Assembly (NCBI GenBank): GCA_905181865.1
Contig: CAJIZG010000002.1
Span: forward strand, 186,001-250,000
Source of the DNA: Urechidicola croceus
GTDB taxonomy: Bacteria > Bacteroidota > Bacteroidia > Flavobacteriales > Flavobacteriaceae
Length of the DNA stretch: 64,000 nt
Direction of reading: 5' to 3'
Part shown: piece by piece, positions 44,052-51,976 of the stretch
Layout: each line of letters opens with the position of its first letter
Position numbering within the stretch: position 1 is the first letter of the stretch
Notes under the pieces: model-generated
Told to the model about the DNA's origin: nothing
What the model saw: the letters and a program-made list of their open reading frames with translations, nothing else
Database searches by the model: none
Made by a program: the position numbers and the translations under genes

Positions 44052-46421
44052 ATGAATCTAATAGCCAAGGTTATAGTACTAGTTAGTTTTTATATGTTTG
44101 TTGGATGTAGTCCTAGAACTCAGGAAATATATGTAAGTCCAATAGGAAGTTCGCAAAACACAGGATCTCAGGATTCACCAGTCGCTACTATTCAAGAAGC
44201 TCTGGACAAAGCATTCGACTATAAGAAGGCGAATGTCCAAACTCAAATTATTATTTACGTTTCAGAAGGCGAATATCGTTTGGGTACATCGATACAATTG
44301 AACCCAACGTTAAGTGATGTGAAAATTATCGGTGCTGGAGTTGATAAGGCCGTTGTAAAAGGATCTCAACAATTGAGTTTAGATTGGAAGCCATATAAAA
44401 ATCAAATTTTAGTGGCGAAAGTGAATGATAAAGTTCAATTTGATCAATTTTTTGTAGATGGGAAACAACAAATATTAGCTCGTTATCCAAATTATGACGA
44501 AAAAGGAGGACACTGGCGAGGGCATGCGGCTGATGCTATAGATCCTGAACGTGTTAAAACTTGGAAGCAGCCGAAAGGAGGTATTGTTCATGCGATGCAT
44601 AGCGGTGAATGGGGCGGATTTCATTATGAGGTAACGAAAGCAAATGAAGACGGAACTTTGGAATTAATGGCAGGTCATCAGAATAATAGACCTTCTAAAA
44701 TGCACCATAAATATAGAATGGTTGAAAATATTTTTGAAGAATTAGATAGTCCGGGTGAATGGTATTTAGATGCCAAAAAGCAACTTTTGTATTATTGGCC
44801 AGATGAAAATACTTCTATAAAAAAGGCTAAATTAGAAGGTGTTATATTAAAGAATTTAGTAACCATTGTGGGAGATTATAAAACGCCAGTTAAGAATATT
44901 GAGATATCTGGAATTAAATTTGAACATGCACAGCGAACCTTGATGGAAGTTTACGAGCCTTTGTTAAGAAGTGATTGGACGATCTATAGAGGAGGTGCTA
45001 TATTTATTGAAAATTCAGAAAATATATCTGTTGTAGATTGTGAGTTTACCAATTTAGGAGGAAACGTAATTTTTGTAAGTAAGTATAATAGAGATGTGAA
45101 AATTAAAGGGAATCATATTTATAATAGCGGTGCTTCAGCAGTAAGTTTTGTAGGTGATGCTAGTGCGGTGCGATCTCCCTCTTTTCAATATAGTGAGTTT
45201 GTGCCATTGGAAGAAATGGATACCATTAGAGGTCCGGCAAATGATTTATATCCTAAGAATTGTATCGTTGATGATAATTTGATTTATAGAATTGGTTGCG
45301 TTGAAAAGCAAGTGGCAGGAGTTCAGATTTCGATGGCAATGGATATTACCATTCGTTCAAATAGTATTTATGATATTCCAAGAGCGGGAATTAATGTGAG
45401 CGAAGGAACTTGGGGAGGTCATATTATTGAATACAATGACGTGTTTAATACGGTACTAGAAACTTCAGATCATGGCGCATTTAATTCTTGGGGAAGAGAC
45501 CGTTTTTGGCATCCAAATAGAGGAGTTATGAATAAAATCATGAAGGATAATCCTGAAATGCCATATTGGGATGCCATTCATACAACTGAAATTAAGAATA
45601 ATAGATTTCGTTGCGATCATGGTTGGGATATTGATTTGGATGATGGATCATCAAATTATATAGTATCAAATAATGTATGCTTAAACGGTGGAATTAAATT
45701 GCGTGAAGGTTTTTACAGAACGGTAGAAAATAATATTATGGTGAATAATAGTTTTCATCCGCATGTATGGTTTGAAAATAGCGGTGATGTTTTTCGTAAG
45801 AATGTAGTCATGACGGATTATAAAGATATTAGATTGAGCGGTTGGGGAAAAGAAGTGGAATCGAATTTATTTCCGAATGAAAAAGCCTTGAAAAAAGCCC
45901 AAGCTAATGGAACAGATATAAACAGTGTTTTTGGAAACCCGATGTTTGAAGACCCGAAGCATGGAAATTATACGCTTGCAGAAAATTCTCCAGCCTTTAA
46001 AATTGGCTTTCAAAACCTCCCAATGGATAAATTCGGCGTGCAAAAACCAAGTTTAAAAGCAATAGCCAAGACTCCAGAATTTCCAGTAATTTGGTCCGTA
46101 GATGATGCGAATGCAAAAGAATCCATTACGATGAATTGGTTGGGAGCGACCATTAAAAACATAGAAACAATTGAAGAAAGATCGGCTTCAGGTTTGAATA
46201 AAACGGCGGGTGTAGTTGTATTAAAAATAGCAAAAGAAACTGTTTTAGTAGCATCAACTTTAAAAGTTGGGGATGTAATTATTGCTGGAGAAGGAGAAGA
46301 AATAAATCAGATTCAAGATTTAATGAAAGTATTTCAGGGTCATAATTGGAAAGGAAAGATTAATTTTAAGATTTTTAGAAATCAAAAACCAATGGATTTG
46401 GTTGTGGCTGTAAAAAAATAA
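44052..46421 (+). CDS. Right-handed beta-helix protein with C-terminal PDZ domain, lipoprotein
   Basis: A 789-residue protein with lipobox MFVGCS (Cys near 19). Residues 28-680 are a parallel beta-helix: EIYVSPIGSSQNTGSQDSPV start, IQEALDKA, VKIIGAGVDKAVVKGSQQ, then coils with repeated NxI/V-type turns (VVDCEFTNLGGNVIFVSKYN, IKGNHIYNSGASAVSFVGDA, IRSNSIYDIPRAGINVSEG). From about 700 a PDZ domain follows (GVVVLKIAKETVLVASTLKV, GDVIIAGEGEEI). The overall pattern recalls family GH141, which includes an alpha-L-fucosidase of pectin degradation; the assignment is from memory. The PDZ end may anchor it to partner proteins. It follows the SGNH gene by one base. Confidence 0.75.
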   Translation: MNLIAKVIVLVSFYMFVGCSPRTQEIYVSPIGSSQNTGSQDSPVATIQEALDKAFDYKKANVQTQIIIYVSEGEYRLGTSIQLNPTLSDVKIIGAGVDKAVVKGSQQLSLDWKPYKNQILVAKVNDKVQFDQFFVDGKQQILARYPNYDEKGGHWRGHAADAIDPERVKTWKQPKGGIVHAMHSGEWGGFHYEVTKANEDGTLELMAGHQNNRPSKMHHKYRMVENIFEELDSPGEWYLDAKKQLLYYWPDENTSIKKAKLEGVILKNLVTIVGDYKTPVKNIEISGIKFEHAQRTLMEVYEPLLRSDWTIYRGGAIFIENSENISVVDCEFTNLGGNVIFVSKYNRDVKIKGNHIYNSGASAVSFVGDASAVRSPSFQYSEFVPLEEMDTIRGPANDLYPKNCIVDDNLIYRIGCVEKQVAGVQISMAMDITIRSNSIYDIPRAGINVSEGTWGGHIIEYNDVFNTVLETSDHGAFNSWGRDRFWHPNRGVMNKIMKDNPEMPYWDAIHTTEIKNNRFRCDHGWDIDLDDGSSNYIVSNNVCLNGGIKLREGFYRTVENNIMVNNSFHPHVWFENSGDVFRKNVVMTDYKDIRLSGWGKEVESNLFPNEKALKKAQANGTDINSVFGNPMFEDPKHGNYTLAENSPAFKIGFQNLPMDKFGVQKPSLKAIAKTPEFPVIWSVDDANAKESITMNWLGATIKNIETIEERSASGLNKTAGVVVLKIAKETVLVASTLKVGDVIIAGEGEEINQIQDLMKVFQGHNWKGKINFKIFRNQKPMDLVVAVKK

Positions 46422-46443
46422 ATGAACCAAAAACAATAAATAT

Positions 46444-47880
46444 ATGAAGTTTCTCTTAAAATGTAGTGTCAAGTATCTAGGAAACATATTCGTTGGAAGT
46501 GTATTCCTTTTTACTTGTTTGAATGTCCAAGCTAAAATATGGCTTCCGTCCATATTATCAGATAGCATGGTGTTGCAGCAAGATTCTGAGGCTACTATTT
46601 GGGGATGGACAACAGGGGTTAGTGAAAAAATTTCGGTAACTGGATCATGGAATAATGAGAAAGTTACTGTGGAAGCCTATCAAGGAAAATGGTCGTTAAA
46701 ATTGTCAACACCAAAGGCAGGGGGACCTTATACAATAACCATTGAAGGACATGAAAAAATAGTCTTGAGTAATGTGTTGATCGGAGAGGTATGGTTATGT
46801 TCTGGTCAGTCAAATATGGAATGGACACCACTACATGGTTTGGACAATGCAGAAGAAGAAATCGCCAATTCTTCGTATCCAAATATTCGATTTTTTTCGG
46901 TACCAAAGCATATCTCTAAATATCCGCAAGATGATTCTTTTGGAGAATGGGTAGAAAGTTCGTCTGAGACGATGAAAAATTTTAGTTCTGTAGGTTATTT
47001 TTTTGGAAGAAGATTACACAAGGATTTGGATGTACCTGTCGGATTAATAAATTCGAGTTGGGGAGGTACTAATGTAGAAGTTTGGATTCCGGAAGAAGTG
47101 ATTCAAAAGGAGCAGGCACTTGTAAAAAGTATGGATCGAATTAATGAAGTGGCTTGGTGGCCAAGAAATGAAGCGTTGGCATACAATGCGATGATTCATC
47201 CATTAGTGAATTTTGAAGTTGCCGGATCAATATGGTATCAAGGAGAATCTAATAGAATGAATGCGGAGTATTATCATCAGGCATTTTCGATGATGATCAA
47301 TTCTTGGCGTAAGGAATGGCAAAAGGATTTCCCGTTTTATTTTGTAGAAATAGCACCGTATGATTATGGAACGGAGACTAATCTGGAAGCAGCATTGGTT
47401 CGTGAGGCTCAATTAAAAACATCGCAAACAGTTTCGAATACTGGAATGGTTGTAACCAATGATATTGGTAACCTAAAAAACATCCACCCAATTAATAAAC
47501 AAGAAGTAGGAAGACGATTGGCTTTGTGGGCATTGGCAAAAACCTATGGAGTAAAAGATATAGCTTATAGTGGCCCCGCTTTCAAATCATTAAAAATTAA
47601 AAAAAATAAAGCGATTGTTTCTTTTGATTTTACAGGGAAAGGTTTAGAGGTAAAAGGTAAGGAAGTAAAGGAATTCTATATTGCTGGGGTAGATAAAATT
47701 TTTTATGCTGCCAAAGTGAAAATTGATGGAAGTAAGGTGGAATTAAAATCAAAAAAAGTAAAGAAGCCAGTGGCAGTTCGTTTTGGCTTTACTGATACAG
47801 CATTGCCAAATTTATATAACAGCGGTGGATTACCCGCAGCGGCCTTTAGAACCGATGATTGGGCTGTTAAAACAAAATAA
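46444..47880 (+). CDS. Sialate O-acetylesterase-like (SASA) carbohydrate esterase
   Basis: A 478-residue secreted protein (signal ending NVQAKI). The N-terminal part is a beta domain (PSILSDSMVLQQDSEATIWG, GGPYTITI). The SASA catalytic domain starts with VLIGEVWLCSGQSNMEWTP, in which the Ser of GQSNM is the nucleophile. VPVGLINSSWGGTNVEVWIP and GSIWYQGESNRMNAEYYHQA are the other family blocks, and NDIGNLKNIHPINKQEVGRR carries the Asp/His. Characterised relatives remove O-acetyl groups from sialic acid or other sugars. In this locus it more likely deacetylates an algal or microbial glycan. Confidence 0.87.
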   Translation: MKFLLKCSVKYLGNIFVGSVFLFTCLNVQAKIWLPSILSDSMVLQQDSEATIWGWTTGVSEKISVTGSWNNEKVTVEAYQGKWSLKLSTPKAGGPYTITIEGHEKIVLSNVLIGEVWLCSGQSNMEWTPLHGLDNAEEEIANSSYPNIRFFSVPKHISKYPQDDSFGEWVESSSETMKNFSSVGYFFGRRLHKDLDVPVGLINSSWGGTNVEVWIPEEVIQKEQALVKSMDRINEVAWWPRNEALAYNAMIHPLVNFEVAGSIWYQGESNRMNAEYYHQAFSMMINSWRKEWQKDFPFYFVEIAPYDYGTETNLEAALVREAQLKTSQTVSNTGMVVTNDIGNLKNIHPINKQEVGRRLALWALAKTYGVKDIAYSGPAFKSLKIKKNKAIVSFDFTGKGLEVKGKEVKEFYIAGVDKIFYAAKVKIDGSKVELKSKKVKKPVAVRFGFTDTALPNLYNSGGLPAAAFRTDDWAVKTK

Positions 47881-47907
47881 AAGAAATTATTAATTAAGGA
47901 ATAATAT

Positions 47908-49500
47908 ATGAGAGCTCGAAATATGAATAAAATGGGAGTTGGAATACTCACTATTATGCTCGTGATTAGTTGTAATACCAATCAAAAAGCAAACAAGGAA
48001 AACACTGCTAAAAAACAGCCAAACATAATTTATGTGTTAGCCGATGATTTGGGTTATGGAGATATTACTGCTTTTAATAAAGACAGTAAGATTTCGACTC
48101 CAAATATTGATAAAATGGCAGCTGAGGGAATGAAATTTACCGATGCGCATACATCATCTGCAGTATGTACACCTACCAGATATGGCATTTTAACGGGGCG
48201 CTATAATTGGAGATCAAGATTAAAGGCGAGTGTTCTTGGTGGAAAATCTAAAGCGTTGATTCCAAATTCTAGAACTACGGTAGCGTCTTTATTGAAAAAG
48301 CAGGGATATGCAACGGCATATATTGGGAAATGGCATTTGGGCTGGGATTGGGCATTAAAAAGTCATCAAGATACCTTGTCAGAAGGTTGGAATCCAAAAG
48401 ATAATATTAAAGAAATTGATTTTTCCAAACCGATAAAGAACGGGCCGAAAGAACTTGGTTTTGAATATTCATATGGCCATAGTGGATCGCTAGATATGGC
48501 ACCTTATGTATATGTTGAGAATGGTATGCCGACGATGATTCCAACCGAAACAACGGTGAATGGCGGACAAGGATTTTGGAGAGAGGGATTGACTTCTGAT
48601 GATTTTGTGCATGAAGATGTGACTCCTAATTTCTTTAGAAAAGCAATTTCTTATGTGGAAGAAAAAGCAAAAGAAGATAAACCTTTCTTCTTATATTTAC
48701 CCTTGCCATCACCTCATACTCCAATTTTACCGACGGAAGAGTTTCAAGGCAAAAGTGGATTGGATAATCCGTATGGAGATTTCGTGATGTTGGTAGATGT
48801 CTATATGGGACAATTATTAGAGCAATTGAAGAAATCTGGAATCGAAGAAAATACATTGGTGATTTTCACGAGTGATAATGGCTGTTCTCCACAAGCAAAT
48901 TTTGAGAAATTGATAGAAAAAGGACACAATCCGAGCGCGCACTATAGAGGGCATAAAGCCGATATTTTTGAAGCTGGACATAGAGTTCCTTTTATTGTAA
49001 AATGGCCAAATAGCGTGAAGGCAGGAACTGTAAATAATCAAACTATTTGCACCACTGATTTTGCAGCTACGGTTGCTTCAATATCCAATTATAAGTTGAG
49101 TGATGATGAGGCAGAAGATAGTTTTGATCTGACGCCTTTATTAACGCAAGATTTTAAAGGAGATGCTTTTAGAGAGGGAACAATTCATCATTCTATTAAT
49201 GGAAGTTTTGCGATTAGAAAGGGTGACTATAAATTAATTATGTGTCCGGGTTCAGGTGGTTGGAGTTTCCCTAGACCGAATAATAAAAAAGTGACTGATA
49301 CACTTCCAAAAATTCAATTATATGATTTAAATAAAGATCCGGGAGAGCAAAATAATCTTCAAGATCAATTGCCTGAGAAAGTTGTTGAATTACAAGAATT
49401 GTTGACGACTCAAATTTTGAATGGAAGAAGTACGCCCGGTGCTAATCAGCAAAATGAAGGGGGTCCTCATTGGAAACAACTGTGGTGGATACATAATTAA
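47908..49500 (+). CDS. S1-family arylsulfatase-like sulfatase, lipoprotein
   Basis: 530 residues from ATG 47908, or 524 from the alternative ATG at 47926. Lipobox LVISC. The signature CTPTRYGILTGR starts at Cys87 (numbered from 47908). IIYVLADDLGYGDITAFN, AYIGKWHLGWDW, FTSDNGCSPQANF and INGSFAIRKGDYK closely parallel the sulfatase at 9084, marking the two as close paralogues. The C-terminus adds about 30 residues. It sits between the acetylesterase and the triple esterase, so removal of sulfate and acyl groups appears coordinated here. Confidence 0.9.
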   Translation: MRARNMNKMGVGILTIMLVISCNTNQKANKENTAKKQPNIIYVLADDLGYGDITAFNKDSKISTPNIDKMAAEGMKFTDAHTSSAVCTPTRYGILTGRYNWRSRLKASVLGGKSKALIPNSRTTVASLLKKQGYATAYIGKWHLGWDWALKSHQDTLSEGWNPKDNIKEIDFSKPIKNGPKELGFEYSYGHSGSLDMAPYVYVENGMPTMIPTETTVNGGQGFWREGLTSDDFVHEDVTPNFFRKAISYVEEKAKEDKPFFLYLPLPSPHTPILPTEEFQGKSGLDNPYGDFVMLVDVYMGQLLEQLKKSGIEENTLVIFTSDNGCSPQANFEKLIEKGHNPSAHYRGHKADIFEAGHRVPFIVKWPNSVKAGTVNNQTICTTDFAATVASISNYKLSDDEAEDSFDLTPLLTQDFKGDAFREGTIHHSINGSFAIRKGDYKLIMCPGSGGWSFPRPNNKKVTDTLPKIQLYDLNKDPGEQNNLQDQLPEKVVELQELLTTQILNGRSTPGANQQNEGGPHWKQLWWIHN

Positions 49501-49509
49501 ATATCAAAT

Positions 49510-51633
49510 ATGAAAAGAAGTATATTCTGTGTTTTGTTGGTGTTTATGGGTTCGTTCAATGTGCTGAATGCTCAAAACAAAGTTCTTAAAATAGCCTGTG
49601 TAGGGAATAGTATTACGTACGGTGCAGGAATGGCTAATAGAGAAAAGAATGCGTATCCCGCACAATTACAAAATTTACTTGGGGATAATTATGATGTTCA
49701 AAATTTTGGAGTGAATGGTCGTACGCTACTAAAGAAAGGAGACTATCCTTATTGGGAAACTGAGGCTTATGAAAACGCACTCGCATTTACTCCAGACATC
49801 GTATATGTTAAATTGGGCACCAATGATAGTAAGTTGCAGAACCGGGTACATCTAGAGGAGTTTGAATCGGATTATAATGATTTGATTTCTAATTTTAAAG
49901 AAAAAAATAAGGATGTAAGAATTGTCCTTTTGTTACCCGTACCCTCTTTTTTAAAGGATACTACGTCTATTTGGAATCCTGTAATAAAGGATAAAATCAT
50001 ACCAAAAACTCAAAAAATTGGGTATTCTAATAATCTGGAAGTAATTGATTTGTATCACCTTTTTATGGGGAAATCAGGATTGTTTCCAGATAAGATTCAT
50101 CCCTCCTCTCTTGGTGCTACGGTTATCGCTAAAAGATTATATGAAAATGTAATTCTTAAAGAAGGTGAAAAGTTAAAGATTCTAAATAGTAAAAAGATAG
50201 CGATCAATAATGTGTCTAATTTTTATGGGTTTGATCTAACGGACTTTAAAATGGATCAAATTCCATGTAAAATTGTTCGGCCTAAAAAAGTAGCGAAAGG
50301 AAGTCCATGGGTTTTAAGAGCTCGTTTTTGGGGACATGAGCCGCAAACAGATATTGCATTGTTAGAAAGAGGTTTTCATATTGCTTATTGCGATGTTGGT
50401 AATTTGTTTGGAGGTGCAGAGGCTGTAAACCGTTGGAATCAATTTTATGCAGATATGACTACTTTAGGCTTATCTGAAAAAGTGGTATTGGAAGGCATGA
50501 GTAGAGGAGGTTTAATCATTTATAATTGGGCTGTTGAAAATCCGGAAAAGGTAGCCTGTATATATGCGGACGCTCCTGTTTTAGATGGAACAAGTTGGCC
50601 AGGAGGGTTTGGAAATGGTAAAGGAAGTCCTTCTGATTGGGAGAAATTTAAAAAGGTGTATAAAATTAGTTCTGATAAAGAAATAGGAAGTTTCAAAGGT
50701 AATCCGATTCATAAAGTTAAGGAAATTGTTACCGCTGGATTCCCAATGATGCATGTTTGTGGAGAAGCAGATAAAGTAGTTCCAGTAGATGAAAATACTC
50801 GAAGATTTGAAAATGAGATTAAAGCCCTTGGTGGTGAAATATCAGTAGTTTATAAAAAGGATGTAGGTCATCATCCTCACAGTTTAAAGAATCCAACATC
50901 CATTATTGATTTTGTACTAAGAGCCACTGGATATAAAACAAACTTTGCAGTACTTCCATCACCTGGTTCAGAGTATCGCTCTGGCGCTGGTTGGAACAGA
51001 GGAAAGGGTTGGTGGTATCAAATGGAGGATATTGATTCTTTGAGTCGTAATTCTGGTAAATTAGATTTGTTACTTGTTGGAAATTCTATCACCCAAGGTT
51101 TTGGTGGAAGTCGGACGTTGACAACGTTTAGCCCGGGACAAAAAGCAGCAGATATTTATTTTAAAGAATTCAATTGGGTGAACGCCGGTATTTCAGGCGA
51201 TAGAACACAGCATGTCGCATGGAGAGTACAAAATGGAAATTATGAAGTAGGAAAACCAATATTTATAACCTTGGCGATTGGAGTAAACAATTTTAGTGCT
51301 AATACTGCTGAAGAAATTGCGGAAGGAATCAAAGTTAGTTTGAATGAGATTAGAACAAAAATACCACAAGCAAAAATTTTATTTTACGGGCCATTACCAG
51401 CTGGAATAGCAAAGAATTCAAGTAAAAGAAAAAAGTATGATAAAATACATGCATTGATTGCTGATGTAGGAAAATTAAAATCTGTTTATTATTACAATGT
51501 ATTATCAGATTTTGAAGATGAAAAGGGGGATTTAAAAGATAACTATTATGGAGGAGACGGGATTCATTTAAAACCAGAAGGGTATACTATTTGGGCGAAT
51601 CATATAACGACTCAAATGGAAGAATTACGTTAG
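49510..51633 (+). CDS. Triple-domain esterase: SGNH, alpha/beta-hydrolase, SGNH
   Basis: A 707-residue secreted protein (signal CVLLVFMGSFNVLNAQ). Residues 25-220: SGNH hydrolase of the acetylesterase type (IACVGNSITYGAGM, NFGVNGRTLLKKGD, KLGTNDSK, PDKIHPSSLGA). About 235-475: alpha/beta-hydrolase with the nucleophile elbow LEGMSRGGLIIYNWA, acid in CGEADKVVPVDE, and His in KKDVGHHPHSL. About 510-705: a second SGNH domain (LLLVGNSITQGFGG, WVNAGISGDRTQHVAWRVQN, AIGVNNF, GDGIHLKPEGYTIW). All three sets of catalytic residues appear present. The enzyme could remove several ester decorations from one glycan. It follows the sulfatase by 9 bases. Confidence 0.83.
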   Translation: MKRSIFCVLLVFMGSFNVLNAQNKVLKIACVGNSITYGAGMANREKNAYPAQLQNLLGDNYDVQNFGVNGRTLLKKGDYPYWETEAYENALAFTPDIVYVKLGTNDSKLQNRVHLEEFESDYNDLISNFKEKNKDVRIVLLLPVPSFLKDTTSIWNPVIKDKIIPKTQKIGYSNNLEVIDLYHLFMGKSGLFPDKIHPSSLGATVIAKRLYENVILKEGEKLKILNSKKIAINNVSNFYGFDLTDFKMDQIPCKIVRPKKVAKGSPWVLRARFWGHEPQTDIALLERGFHIAYCDVGNLFGGAEAVNRWNQFYADMTTLGLSEKVVLEGMSRGGLIIYNWAVENPEKVACIYADAPVLDGTSWPGGFGNGKGSPSDWEKFKKVYKISSDKEIGSFKGNPIHKVKEIVTAGFPMMHVCGEADKVVPVDENTRRFENEIKALGGEISVVYKKDVGHHPHSLKNPTSIIDFVLRATGYKTNFAVLPSPGSEYRSGAGWNRGKGWWYQMEDIDSLSRNSGKLDLLLVGNSITQGFGGSRTLTTFSPGQKAADIYFKEFNWVNAGISGDRTQHVAWRVQNGNYEVGKPIFITLAIGVNNFSANTAEEIAEGIKVSLNEIRTKIPQAKILFYGPLPAGIAKNSSKRKKYDKIHALIADVGKLKSVYYYNVLSDFEDEKGDLKDNYYGGDGIHLKPEGYTIWANHITTQMEELR

Positions 51634-51674
51634 TTAAAAAGGGAGTGGTATTTGATTTGCGATGCAGTTGCAGT

Positions 51675-51705
51675 GTTGTTAAAACAATATAATTTAATAA
51701 ATTTG
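51675..51705 (+). promoter_or_regulatory. Promoter upstream of the GH29 fucosidase gene
   Basis: GTTG at 51675-51678 followed after exactly 19 bases by TAAATTTG at 51698-51705 matches the Bacteroidota pattern TTG-N19-TAnnTTTG. Transcription would start near 51711, giving a leader of about 265 bases before the GH29 start. Confidence 0.65.
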
Positions 51706-51751
51706 CCTCGCCTTTAAAGCGTTGTGAAATAAAAATTAAATTTTAGAATTA

Positions 51752-51769
51752 ATGAAACGAGCATGTTAA
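51752..51769 (+). promoter_or_regulatory. Five-codon upstream ORF MKRAC
   Basis: ATGAAACGAGCATGTTAA encodes M-K-R-A-C-stop in the leader of the GH29 gene, about 40 bases after the predicted transcription start. It is the counterpart of MRRAC at 38566. Confidence 0.45.
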
Positions 51770-51836
51770 ATTTTTTATCCCCAAGGGAAATCGAAGATTC
51801 AACGTCTCCTTTAAAAACAATGAGTAAGGTGAGTTA

Positions 51837-51878
51837 ATGACTAATGGCGAACAGCATGTGACACATGAAAAACAATAA
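51837..51878 (+). promoter_or_regulatory. Conserved leader ORF, copy 3 (13 codons)
   Basis: Plus-strand ORF MTNGEQHVTHEKQ-stop. It starts with ATG overlapping the stop of another mini-ORF (MSKVS, TAATG). It is followed by AAATAAAGATACATGAAA, which matches the DNA just before the starts of the two other leader-bearing genes, but here that ATG opens only MKHS-stop. A second, more diverged block (51930-51979: ATGGATGACCCATGTGACC ... GGCACATGAAA) then leads into the real GH29 start. The leader therefore looks duplicated in tandem. Confidence 0.6.
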
Positions 51879-51976
51879 ATAAAGATACATGAAACATTCA
51901 TAACTAAAAGTCGATACCCAAGGGTATGACTATTATGGATGACCCATGTGACCAAATTAATAAATAATAAAGGCAC

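Noticed and set aside
9084-51633. Sulfatase-maturation enzyme needed for the five Cys-type sulfatases
   Set aside because: No FGE-type or radical-SAM maturase is present in the window; it must be encoded elsewhere, so nothing is annotated.
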